NCBI GenBank assembly: GCA_903927685.1
Contig: CAIYOB010000519.1
Coordinates: forward strand, 1 to 16,165
Direction: 5' to 3'
DNA length: 16,165 bases
Origin: an uncultured Planctomycetaceae bacterium
GTDB lineage: Bacteria > Planctomycetota > Planctomycetia > Pirellulales > Pirellulaceae
Shown here: one piece after another, positions 8,093-13,539 of the stretch
Layout: each line of letters opens with the position of its first letter
How positions within the stretch are numbered: position 1 is the stretch's first letter
The notes under the pieces: model-generated
Told to the model about the DNA's origin: nothing
Database searches by the model: none
What the model saw: the letters and a program-made list of their open reading frames with translations, nothing else
Program-made: the position numbers and the translations under genes

Positions 8093-8310
8093 GGGCGGTA
8101 TCGAGTCATTTTTCTTGATTCAGTGCCCTCGGTCCGGAGTTGCCCCCGCGTCGCTGCGGCAGCAAGTCCCGCCTGGCGGCGACGTCCTGGTGGGCTCCGC
8201 GGCCAGCAACGTCATCCGCTTCCTGATCCCGAGCATGGCGGGTCGCAGGTAGCAACGCTCACGAAATAACTTCCCCATTTCGGCCCAGTTCGTTTAACGC
8301 CGAACCGGCA

Positions 8311-8397
8311 GGCGACGGCGACGGCCGAGCAGAGCGTCCCGCCCGCGCCGGTGACGACGGCGGTCTGGTCGAAGAAGCCGAGTCGGTCGTCGACGAG
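8311..8397 (-). pseudogene. Fragment of a short-chain dehydrogenase gene (N-terminal Rossmann motif)
   Basis: Read on the minus strand the frame gives LVDDRLGFFDQ followed by TAVVTGAGGTLCSAVAVA, the TGxxGxxxx nucleotide-binding start of SDR oxidoreductases (the GxLCS form is seen in sugar-acid SDRs). Similarity stops at about 8310, where the sequence continues CRFGVKRT and the rest of the fold is missing. Only about 29 codons remain, so it is a relic, not a gene. The call rests on a short motif. Confidence 0.45.
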
Positions 8398-8545
8398 AAA
8401 GAACGGAAGAGAGAAACTTGTGTTTGCCGGGTTCTCCGGCAGATTGGAACTGCGGTTTCAAGCTCCACGAATTCAATCTCTTGGCCTCCCTGAATCTGCT
8501 GGAGGCCGATCCGTTCATGTGCCCTGTTCGATTGGTTCGGCGCCC

Positions 8546-8806
8546 CTAACCAGTGGCGAGAATACGGTCATACTCGGCATGCGACCCGATCCAAAACCAG
8601 ACCGGCCCATCGTCGCCAGCCACGGCCAGTGCCCGGTAGCCCTTCCCTACACGCACCGACCACAGCCGGCCCACGCGTTTGAAGTGAAGCGATGGGTGCC
8701 AAGGATCGGCGCGGAGCAGGTCGTAGTTGGCATCCGCCAGCCGCTGAACGACCGCAGGTAGCCGTCCGTAGCAGTCCCAGAAGTCGGCAGTGGTGTGATG
8801 GATCAT
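8546..8806 (-). CDS. RelE/ParE-family toxin-like protein
   Basis: 86 aa. The pattern HPSLHFKRVGRLWSVRVGKGYRAL followed by WFWIGSHAEYDRIL is that of the RelE/ParE plasmid-maintenance fold; members cut mRNA on ribosomes or poison gyrase, and which applies here cannot be told. Its ATG (8806-8804) overlaps the antitoxin stop codon (ATGA), the usual arrangement with translational coupling. It lies within the cassette block, where toxin-antitoxin pairs commonly stabilise arrays. Confidence 0.8.
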   Translation of the reverse strand: MIHHTTADFWDCYGRLPAVVQRLADANYDLLRADPWHPSLHFKRVGRLWSVRVGKGYRALAVAGDDGPVWFWIGSHAEYDRILATG

Positions 8807-9003
8807 AGCGGCCGTGTACGCCCTGCCCGATAGTCAGCGAGGGCACGATCGGCCAGGGCATCCAAGCGACCAGCGCGTTCGTCCCGTTCAATTTGAGCGT
8901 CCCATTCGGCTTCGTCCTGCTCGTTCAGCCATTCACGGATCCGTGCCACCTGCTCGGGAGGCAGTTCGGCGATCGCGGCGGTAATCGCTTCGACGGTAGT
9001 CAT
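8803..9003 (-). CDS. Antitoxin-like protein, partner of the RelE/ParE toxin
   Basis: 66 aa, acidic helical protein: an N-terminal helix (TTVEAITAAIAELPPEQ), then REWLNEQDEAEWD and a charged C-terminus rich in D/E/R that would wrap the toxin. The start at 9003 is set by GAGGGG 8 nt upstream; the ATGs at 9009 and 9030 lie on or before that ribosome site. No clear DNA-binding fold can be named by eye. The gene order antitoxin-toxin and the 4-bp overlap support the pair. Autoregulation is suggested by the heptamers at 9020-9040. Confidence 0.75.
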   Translation of the reverse strand: MTTVEAITAAIAELPPEQVARIREWLNEQDEAEWDAQIERDERAGRLDALADRALADYRAGRTRPL

Positions 9004-9019
9004 GAACATCCCCTCACAT

Positions 9020-9044
9020 GCGTCAGGCATCAGTCGTCAGTATA
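9020..9044 (-). promoter_or_regulatory. Toxin-antitoxin promoter and heptamer operator
   Basis: A -10 box TATACT lies at 9044-9039 on the minus strand; no good -35 was found. Overlapping and following it are three direct copies of a 7-bp unit, CTGACGA, CTGATGC, CTGACGC (9040-9034, 9033-9027, 9026-9020). They end just before the Shine-Dalgarno at about 9012. Tandem short repeats over the -10 are a typical binding site for an antitoxin or antitoxin-toxin complex that represses its own operon. Confidence 0.5.
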
Positions 9045-9096
9045 CCACGCCCCGCACCACGCAACAGCCCGCCCGACCCCAACTCCGAGCAACCGG

Positions 9097-9390
9097 CTAG
9101 CGAACGTCGGAAAAGCCCCAGGAGTGATGAACCATTACCAGCACAATCAGCAGCACCCATGCCGCCAAGCGGATGACCATTGCAGGCGCCGGGCCTTCGC
9201 CGCCGTGAGCCCGTCCGCTCCAGGAACGCCGAAAAACAGAATCCGACGCTTCGGGGAAGGCAATCACCACTAACGGCAGGAGCAAGGAGCATCCGTGGCG
9301 CACCGTGAGTTCAGCGTTGTGCGCACTCGCAGCGCTTCCCAATACCGAACCGCCAGCAACAACTAGCCCCCATAAGCTGGAGCGGTCCAT
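9097..9390 (-). CDS. Small hypothetical membrane protein
   Basis: 97 aa with two or three hydrophobic segments: residues about 6-22, 33-47 (CSLLLPLVVIAFPEA) and 70-89 (MVIRLAAWVLLIVLVMVHHSW). The pattern of a short N-terminal helix, LLLPLVVIAFPE and a C-terminal helix recalls small hypothetical membrane proteins I associate with planctomycetes, but I do not know a function. GAGGG lies 8 nt before the start at 9390, which begins 26 nt after the degenerate attC-like site at 9416-9481, so it is a probable gene cassette. Confidence 0.6.
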   Translation of the reverse strand: MDRSSLWGLVVAGGSVLGSAASAHNAELTVRHGCSLLLPLVVIAFPEASDSVFRRSWSGRAHGGEGPAPAMVIRLAAWVLLIVLVMVHHSWGFSDVR

Positions 9391-9415
9391 CGTCGTCGCC
9401 CTCGCCGAACGACGG

Positions 9416-9481
9416 CGGTAACGGGGCCGCCGGAGAAACGCTCTCCATTGGCAAACCTCGCGATCGGCGGCTCCGTGTGCA
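9416..9481 (-). other. Degenerate attC-like site (site 4)
   Basis: A hairpin of 11/12 bp pairs 9421-9432 with 9465-9476, followed on the minus strand by GTTACCG (9422-9416), which keeps the GTTA core of the attC R' box. The inner stem GGAGA/TCTCC closes an AACGC loop (9437-9441), the same loop sequence as in the site at 10528-10619. The extra-helical base pattern and a good R'' box are missing, so this is weaker than the other three. Confidence 0.35.
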
Positions 9482-9506
9482 TCGCTTTGTTCTGTCTCGT
9501 CTTCGG

Positions 9507-9971
9507 TCAGTCCCACCAGTTGAAAGCAAGCTGACCGATTGTTCGAGGTTTCCAGTAGTTTACCTGTTCCCGTTCTTTTTGTGGCAGTTGAGCAAGATCG
9601 GCGTCTGTGATCGGACGATTGAGTTCGGTTGCGCTACTGATTTCAATGTCAGGAAACAAACGTGACACTTCGGCTGCGATCTTTGGTTCGTCGATGAATT
9701 CCAATTGCTGATCGGCATCATCGGTTTGTACGGCTATGCAAATAATCTGAAAGTTCGAATGCCCAAGGACGAAAATCGAACGCGTGGGCGATTGTAATCG
9801 CGCGGCGTGAAAGTTCGGGGTGCATCCAGCTTCGGCGATCGAGGCAACCGTCCAGTCTTGTGACGAAGCGACGGCGTGGACGAGCCGCTTGAAGTCGCCA
9901 ATCAAATACTCGGGGAGTGAGTCACGTTCCCGAGACGCGAACAAGCTCGTGATGCCAGGCCGGAGCTTCAT
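9507..9971 (-). CDS. Hypothetical cassette protein ending in FNWWD
   Basis: 154 aa, soluble, not recognised. No signal peptide or membrane helix is seen. Visible features are a mixed alpha/beta composition, the segment SIFVLGHSNFQIICIAVQ and the C-terminal block EQVNYWKPRTIGQLAFNWWD, a pattern found in small proteins of unknown function. The start at 9971 (MKLRPGITS) is preferred over 9995 because the latter ATG lies inside the attC R' box, and 9971 lies 23 nt after the site, as for the neighbouring cassettes; no strong Shine-Dalgarno is present. The surroundings look more AT-rich than the flanking chromosome. Confidence 0.6.
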   Translation of the reverse strand: MKLRPGITSLFASRERDSLPEYLIGDFKRLVHAVASSQDWTVASIAEAGCTPNFHAARLQSPTRSIFVLGHSNFQIICIAVQTDDADQQLEFIDEPKIAAEVSRLFPDIEISSATELNRPITDADLAQLPQKEREQVNYWKPRTIGQLAFNWWD

Positions 9972-9993
9972 GATCGTAGAGACAGAACGATGC

Positions 9994-10059
9994 ATGTAAC
10001 CCGTTGGGTATTGACGGACGCCGGCCCCCGGCGGTTAGCAATACACGATCGGGTTGACA
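9994..10059 (-). other. Integron attC site (site 3)
   Basis: Imperfect palindrome. On the minus strand GCATGT-c-AACCCG...GTATTG pairs with CAATAC...CGGGTTACATGC, 18 paired bases in three blocks (the pairing extends to 9992 and 10062). One extra-helical C lies on the 5' side. The R' box is GTTACAT (10000-9994) and R'' is TGTCAAC (10059-10053). It begins a few bases after the stop codon of the gene at 10066 and ends 23 nt before the next start, as an attC does. Confidence 0.6.
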
Positions 10060-10065
10060 TGCTGG

Positions 10066-10506
10066 TTATGGACTCTTTTCTATTCTCCCCATTCCTCTGA
10101 AGACCGGAGCTGTGACAAAGAACAAGCCTACGCACAGTGCTCCACTAACGACTATGGGAACGGCGGCCATTGCCGCGCTTGGCAGTTCGTCCGGTGGCGG
10201 TGAGAACAGGAAACCAGCCGACATCCACAGCGCACCGCCGATTGTGTAGGTAAACATCCCATACCATGCCAGACGCGACTGTGCCCAGAGGCCAACGCCA
10301 ATGCCAGCCTCCACGAGGCCCAAGACTGCCATGACGAGTTCTCTCGATCGGTGGGCGGCCGCTGGAACGAAGGGGACCCATGATACTGGGGATGCAGAAA
10401 AGAGAAGGGATAGAAAGATGAACAGCCCCACAGCAAAGAGGAACAAGCCCAAGGGGCGAACCGATCTCCTGTAAGCCCTGTCAGGTGTGTACGGCTCTCG
10501 TTCCAT
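10066..10506 (-). CDS. Hypothetical four-helix membrane protein
   Basis: 146 aa. Hydrophobic segments at about residues 17-38, 55-74, 80-100 and 112-133 suggest four membrane helices; the N-terminus (MEREPYTPDRAYRRS) is charged and cytoplasmic by the positive-inside rule. No family is recognised. GAGAAG lies just upstream of ATG 10506 and AGGAA about 12 nt upstream. It starts 22 nt after attC site 2 and its stop codon directly abuts attC site 3, so it forms one complete cassette. Confidence 0.65.
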   Translation of the reverse strand: MEREPYTPDRAYRRSVRPLGLFLFAVGLFIFLSLLFSASPVSWVPFVPAAAHRSRELVMAVLGLVEAGIGVGLWAQSRLAWYGMFTYTIGGALWMSAGFLFSPPPDELPSAAMAAVPIVVSGALCVGLFFVTAPVFRGMGRIEKSP

Positions 10507-10527
10507 TTCTTCTCATCGTTCCTATGT

Positions 10528-10619
10528 CCATAACGACCGGGTTCAGCGAGCCCGAGCAGTTGACTCAACGCGAGTCAAAAAGGCTGATCGAGGGCTTCGT
10601 CTGCAACCCATTGTTATCC
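10528..10619 (-). other. Integron attC site (site 2)
   Basis: 92 bp. On the minus strand the 5' half GGGTT-g-CAG-a-CGA-a-GCCC-t pairs with the 3' half GGGCTCGCTGAACCC; all four unpaired bases are on the 5' (L'') side, the asymmetry that orients attC sites. R'' is GGATAAC (10619-10613) and R' is GTTATGG (10534-10528). The centre has a perfect 7-bp stem TTGACTC/GAGTCAA with an AACGC loop (10560-10578). It lies 20 bp after one gene and 22 nt before the next. Confidence 0.75.
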
Positions 10620-10639
10620 TATCTCATGATGCGTTGAAG

Positions 10640-11056
10640 TCACCAACGACCATGTTCAATGTAGAGTTTACTATTAAGTCGATCATGCCATACACGCCAG
10701 TACTCTTCATTTTGGTCATCCGAACGGCCAAAGTTTTCATCCATTTTTAGGAAGGCATCGTCAGTAGGCCACCACGGGTACTTCGCGAATTTGAAGAATC
10801 CGCTCTTGGATGCTGACGCGGCATTCAGGTGCCATTCAGCGATAAGTTGCTCTTGAAGCTTATTGTCGCAAACGTCAAATACAAATCCATAGCTCGCGTC
10901 AAATCCAGCGTATTGACCACCGCTATGAATAAGCTTGGCTGAGGCCGGGATAGTCGCTTTGGTGTGAGCGGAAAACGAAAGCTTGGGATCAGTGCGGCCG
11001 CAGCCGACAAAGAGCAAGTAGGAAAGCGACAGTACAAAAACGGAAAAGGCACGCAA
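10640..11056 (-). CDS. Hypothetical lipoprotein
   Basis: 138 aa. The N-terminus (MRAFSVFVLSLSYLLF, then V17-G18-C19) is a lipoprotein signal peptide, so the protein is probably anchored at the membrane through C19. The mature part is rich in aromatic and charged residues and ends NSKLYIEHGRW; no family is recognised. The start codon is TTG at 11056, with a purine stretch (GAGGGACGAG) upstream; no in-frame ATG is available before the hydrophobic segment. It starts 22 nt after attC site 1 and ends 20 bp before attC site 2: a complete cassette. Confidence 0.6.
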   Translation of the reverse strand: MRAFSVFVLSLSYLLFVGCGRTDPKLSFSAHTKATIPASAKLIHSGGQYAGFDASYGFVFDVCDNKLQEQLIAEWHLNAASASKSGFFKFAKYPWWPTDDAFLKMDENFGRSDDQNEEYWRVWHDRLNSKLYIEHGRW

Positions 11057-11077
11057 AGGTCTACTCGTCCCTCGACT

Positions 11078-11168
11078 GGATAACGCCCATGTTCAATCGG
11101 CGGCGGTCCAAGACGTTGACCGTGGGAGTTGGCAAGGCCCGCCGCTCGATTGCAACATTTGGTTCGTC
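11078..11168 (-). other. Integron attC site (site 1)
   Basis: 91 bp. On the minus strand ATGTT-g-CAATCG-a-GCGGCGG pairs with CCGCCGCCGATTGAACAT: 18 paired bases in three blocks with an extra-helical G and A, both on the 5' side, as in site 2. R'' is GACGAAC (11168-11162) and R' is GTTATCC (11084-11078). The first gene of the array starts 22 nt downstream. No gene with a stop just before the site was found, so it may follow a lost or non-coding cassette. Confidence 0.7.
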
Positions 11169-11526
11169 GCCACGGTTCGTCCCCGGCCGGTCTGTCCGTG
11201 GGCGACCGTCGCCCCTCCGGCCGACGGTCATCTTACCGCATTGCCACGCGGGCGGCAATCTTTTTCTTGGAGCGCCGGTCTGCCGCAGCGGAGCCAGGAC
11301 GAGGGCGGACGTTTTGTTTCACCGCGGGCCACAATCGTCAGGTATCGGTTCGGCTGCGGTGGGCAAAAAGATGGGGGGCAGAAAAATGGGGACCAGCTCA
11401 GAGAGCGGAGGGAGCCATCCCATTCTTCTTGTCGTCCCGGGTTTTTGTTTCTTCAGTTCCGGGTTCTGGAGTTCCGGATTTTTCAGCGGCCCCGGATCGA
11501 GTTCCCATTTCAGGAGTTCCTGACAA
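11169..11526. other. 358-bp stretch without a gene; purine-rich repeats
   Basis: It contains the candidate promoter at 11230-11258, two near-identical units GCAAAAAGATGGGG and GCAGAAAAATGGGG (11363-11376 and 11378-11391, 15-bp period), and several GGAACTC/GGAACTCC repeats around 11440-11520 just beyond the transposase relic. Frames through this part give low-complexity Pro/Gly/Ser peptides and are not called as genes. A minus-strand frame at 11061-11258 runs through attC site 1 and is rejected. Confidence 0.5.
11230..11258 (-). promoter_or_regulatory. Candidate promoter facing the cassette array
   Basis: TTGCCG (11258-11253), a 17-bp spacer and TAAGAT (11235-11230) on the minus strand, about 60 bp before attC site 1. 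Each box matches 4 of 6 consensus bases with ideal spacing. It could drive the array, as Pc does in integrons, but no attI or integrase is seen beside it. Confidence 0.35.
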
Positions 11527-11775
11527 CTCTTCGGCCCGCGAAACCAGGTTGGCACACAATGCGTTCCGCTCGACGTACCGGGTTACCTGGTAGAAGTGCT
11601 CGTCGCTTTCCACCGGAAACGACTTGTATCGACCCTGATACAGGTGCCCGTAGCCGACTCGCTGACGGTTCTCTTGCCAATTCCGCACGTGCATGATGGT
11701 CAGTTCCTGCATGAACCTGCTCAGGTAGCCGTCCCGCTCGGGCCAAACGACCAAATGCCAATGTTGGACAGACAA
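11527..11775 (-). pseudogene. Truncated REP-associated tyrosine transposase (RayT, IS200-like)
   Basis: About 83 codons of the Y1/HUH transposase core remain: QHWHLVVWP (HUH motif H-W-H), LSRFMQELTIMH, GHLYQGRYKSFPV and the tyrosine-bearing helix YQVTRYVERNALCANLVSRAEE. The first ~60 residues of the family (before the usual MPNHWHL) are replaced by unrelated sequence, and the C-terminus stops before the expected WRWSS block and runs into GGAACTC-rich repeats. Both ends are therefore lost. RayT proteins move or maintain REP palindromes; this copy is inactive by itself. Confidence 0.75.
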
Positions 11776-11916
11776 GCCTTCACTCCCGCGCGGATTCCCA
11801 ACGAAACATGCCGACCGGGATGACCACCGCGAGAATTGTAGCAGGCGGGGGGGCAGAACTGTCCATCCGCGTGGGACTTGATCGACGTGCGGCGCTGGCG
11901 GGCATGCCTGCCGATC

Positions 11917-11925
11917 TGGTACGAT
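11917..11925 (+). promoter_or_regulatory. Candidate extended -10 promoter
   Basis: TG-G-TACGAT fits an extended -10 box; no -35 is evident. It would give a leader of about 70 nt before the GTG start at 12002. Confidence 0.2.
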
Positions 11926-12001
11926 CAGGGAGGATGCGGCGAGCATGGCGTCGCTTTCCAGAGTGGGAAGCAACGGGTTTCGTAACCAGCGAGAGGCGGT
12001 C

Positions 12002-12754
12002 GTGACACGCAACGGGATTCTTGGCGCCGTGACGATCTGGATGGTGGCGGCCGTGTTCGTCGCCCTTGGCTGCTACCTGATCGGCTGCGGGCTGGCGATG
12101 CTGCCGGCCGCGCTGTTTGTGGGCACGCAAGGGTTGATCGCCGCCGGAATCACGATCGGCGTTGGGATCGCCAGCTGGATGATCGCCGTCGGGCTGTGCT
12201 TGCGTTCGATCCTGATGTGGTGGTGTGCGGCGATTTTTTGGATTGTGGCGCTCGTGTTGGCCGTCGCGGCAGCCGTCTTGGCTTGGCAGGATGGATCCGT
12301 CTTGGGCGCGGCGTATTTCGCCGGACTCTCGCTGCTGGCCCTGGTGGTCTTCCTGGCCCTGCTGGGCGTGCGGCGGAGATTCGGTTCGCTTCTGGATGGT
12401 CCCGTTCAGCCCCCGCCGAGCGCCCCGCCGGCGCCTCACGTCGAGGCCCGCCTGCGTGTCCCGAGCCGCGCCGAAGGCCACCAGGGCGGCCCGATCTACT
12501 CGGGCTTGCGAGCCACCGTTCGTTGCGGCGAAAGCTGCGCCGAGGCGAACGTTCTGCTGGTCGGCGCAAGCCAGTTGGCCGCGGGCCAGGAAGGCACGGT
12601 CCGCTTGAACTTTACCGGCCGGAAGGACGCCTCGCACGAACTGCAGTCCGGAATGGAATTCGAACTGCTCGATTACCAGCAGCGGCTGCTGGGGCGCGGG
12701 GCGATCGAGGCGGTGATGCCTACGAGTGCATCACCTGGCCGCCGTCGACGTTGA
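12002..12754 (+). CDS. Membrane protein with EF-Tu-domain-3-like C-terminal domain
   Basis: 250 aa. Residues 8-122 hold four to five hydrophobic helices. A Pro-rich linker (about 133-145, QPPPSAPPAP) leads to a beta-rich domain (146-239) whose pattern, EARLRVPSRAEGHQGGPIYSGLRA, then LAAGQEGTVRLNFTG, then LQSGMEFELLDYQQRLLGRGAIE, follows the third (beta-barrel) domain of EF-Tu. It lacks any GTPase domain, so it is not a translation factor; its role is unknown. GTG 12002 is chosen with AGAGG 5-6 nt upstream; an in-frame ATG at 11945 would add 19 unlikely residues. Its last 35 bp overlap the 3' end of the SDR gene on the other strand. Confidence 0.65.
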   Translation: MTRNGILGAVTIWMVAAVFVALGCYLIGCGLAMLPAALFVGTQGLIAAGITIGVGIASWMIAVGLCLRSILMWWCAAIFWIVALVLAVAAAVLAWQDGSVLGAAYFAGLSLLALVVFLALLGVRRRFGSLLDGPVQPPPSAPPAPHVEARLRVPSRAEGHQGGPIYSGLRATVRCGESCAEANVLLVGASQLAAGQEGTVRLNFTGRKDASHELQSGMEFELLDYQQRLLGRGAIEAVMPTSASPGRRRR

Positions 12755-13529
12755 TCGTCTGGCCGGTGATGTTCTGGGCCCGGCGGGAGGCCAGAAAGAC
12801 GGCCGCCGCGGCGACGTCCTCGGGGGTCTGCCAGCGGCCCAGCGGGGCGACGCGACGGGCCTTTTCCCCGGCCCAGTCCTCGTAGGACTGCCGCTGGTCC
12901 TCCGGCTGCTGGTTGTACCAGGCTTGCCAGACCGAGCGGTTCAACGGCGTCTTGATCATCCCCGGGCTGATCGCATTGACCCGGACGTTGTACGGCGCCA
13001 GATCCTTGGCTGCACACTGGGTAAAGTTGATCACCGCGGCCTTGGCGGCGCTGTACGGCGGATCGGTCTGCGAGCCGATTTGGCCGGCAATCGAGGTGAA
13101 AAATAGAAACGTCCCGCGGCGGGCGGCGATCATCGAGGGCGCGAAGGCGTGCGCGGCGTGGACCGGGCCGAGCAGATTCACTCGCAATACGCGGTCCCAG
13201 TCGGCAGGTTCGAGATTCCAGAACGGGAAGCCGAACTTGCCCGAGCCGATGCCGGCTGGGACGATGACGTGATCGCAGCGGCCGAATCCGGAGATCACGG
13301 CCGCCGCGATCTGTTGCAGGGCGGGATAGTCGGTCACATCCGCGACGAAGCTGCGGGCGGGAGTTGCGAAGTCGCGCTGGATCTCGGCCGCCAGCGGTTC
13401 GACCGCCGGGGCGAGATCGACCAGCACGAGCGCAGCCCGCTCGCGGGCGAATTCCAGGGCGATCGCCTTGCCCAACCCGCTGGCCGCACCAATGACCACG
13501 GCCACTTCGTCGGCGAGATGTAAGTCCAT
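12720..13529 (-). CDS. Short-chain dehydrogenase/reductase (SDR) oxidoreductase
   Basis: 269 aa, classical SDR. The nucleotide site is G14-A-A-S-G18-L-G20; D38 after the second strand favours NAD(H). D64, N118, S146, Y159 and K163 (YSAAK) give the catalytic set. The usual NNAG is replaced by VPAG. The C-terminus GQTINVDGGQVMHS is typical. The substrate is unknown; the esterase upstream suggests sugar or sugar-acid metabolism. The start at 13529 has AAGGGA 7 nt upstream, and this ribosome site adjoins the esterase stop codon (gap 10 bp), so the two are cotranscribed. Confidence 0.85.
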   Translation of the reverse strand: MDLHLADEVAVVIGAASGLGKAIALEFARERAALVLVDLAPAVEPLAAEIQRDFATPARSFVADVTDYPALQQIAAAVISGFGRCDHVIVPAGIGSGKFGFPFWNLEPADWDRVLRVNLLGPVHAAHAFAPSMIAARRGTFLFFTSIAGQIGSQTDPPYSAAKAAVINFTQCAAKDLAPYNVRVNAISPGMIKTPLNRSVWQAWYNQQPEDQRQSYEDWAGEKARRVAPLGRWQTPEDVAAAAVFLASRRAQNITGQTINVDGGQVMHS

Positions 13530-13539
13530 TTGCAGTCCC

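Larger units (their letters stand above)
7945..8545. other. 601-bp stretch without an intact gene
   Basis: It holds the helicase promoter (8065-8092) and a fragment of a dehydrogenase gene (8311-8397, minus). Short open frames on both strands have no start-site or family support. On the minus strand a perfect GTTAAAC at 8297-8291 follows CCGGTTCGGC and resembles the R' end of an attC site, but no matching R''/L'' half was found within normal distance, so it is not called. Confidence 0.5.

Noticed and set aside
8229..8278. Small minus-strand gene starting MGKLFRERC
   Set aside because: About 50 codons, no ribosome site and no recognisable family.
8259..8518. Short minus-strand open frames of 69 and 74 aa
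   Set aside because: Arg/Ser/Pro-rich, no start signals; the frame with real similarity here is the SDR relic.
8291..8545. An attC site after the toxin gene (GTTAAAC with CCGGTTCGGC, and GCCGAACC near 8539)
   Set aside because: The two halves are about 230 bp apart and the R'' box is missing; too long and incomplete for an attC site.
9004..9096. An attC site between the small membrane protein gene and the antitoxin gene
   Set aside because: A GGTTGCTCGG stretch resembles an L'' box, but no complementary L'/R' half is present.
11061..11258. 65-aa minus-strand open frame
   Set aside because: It covers attC site 1 completely, has no ribosome site and no family.
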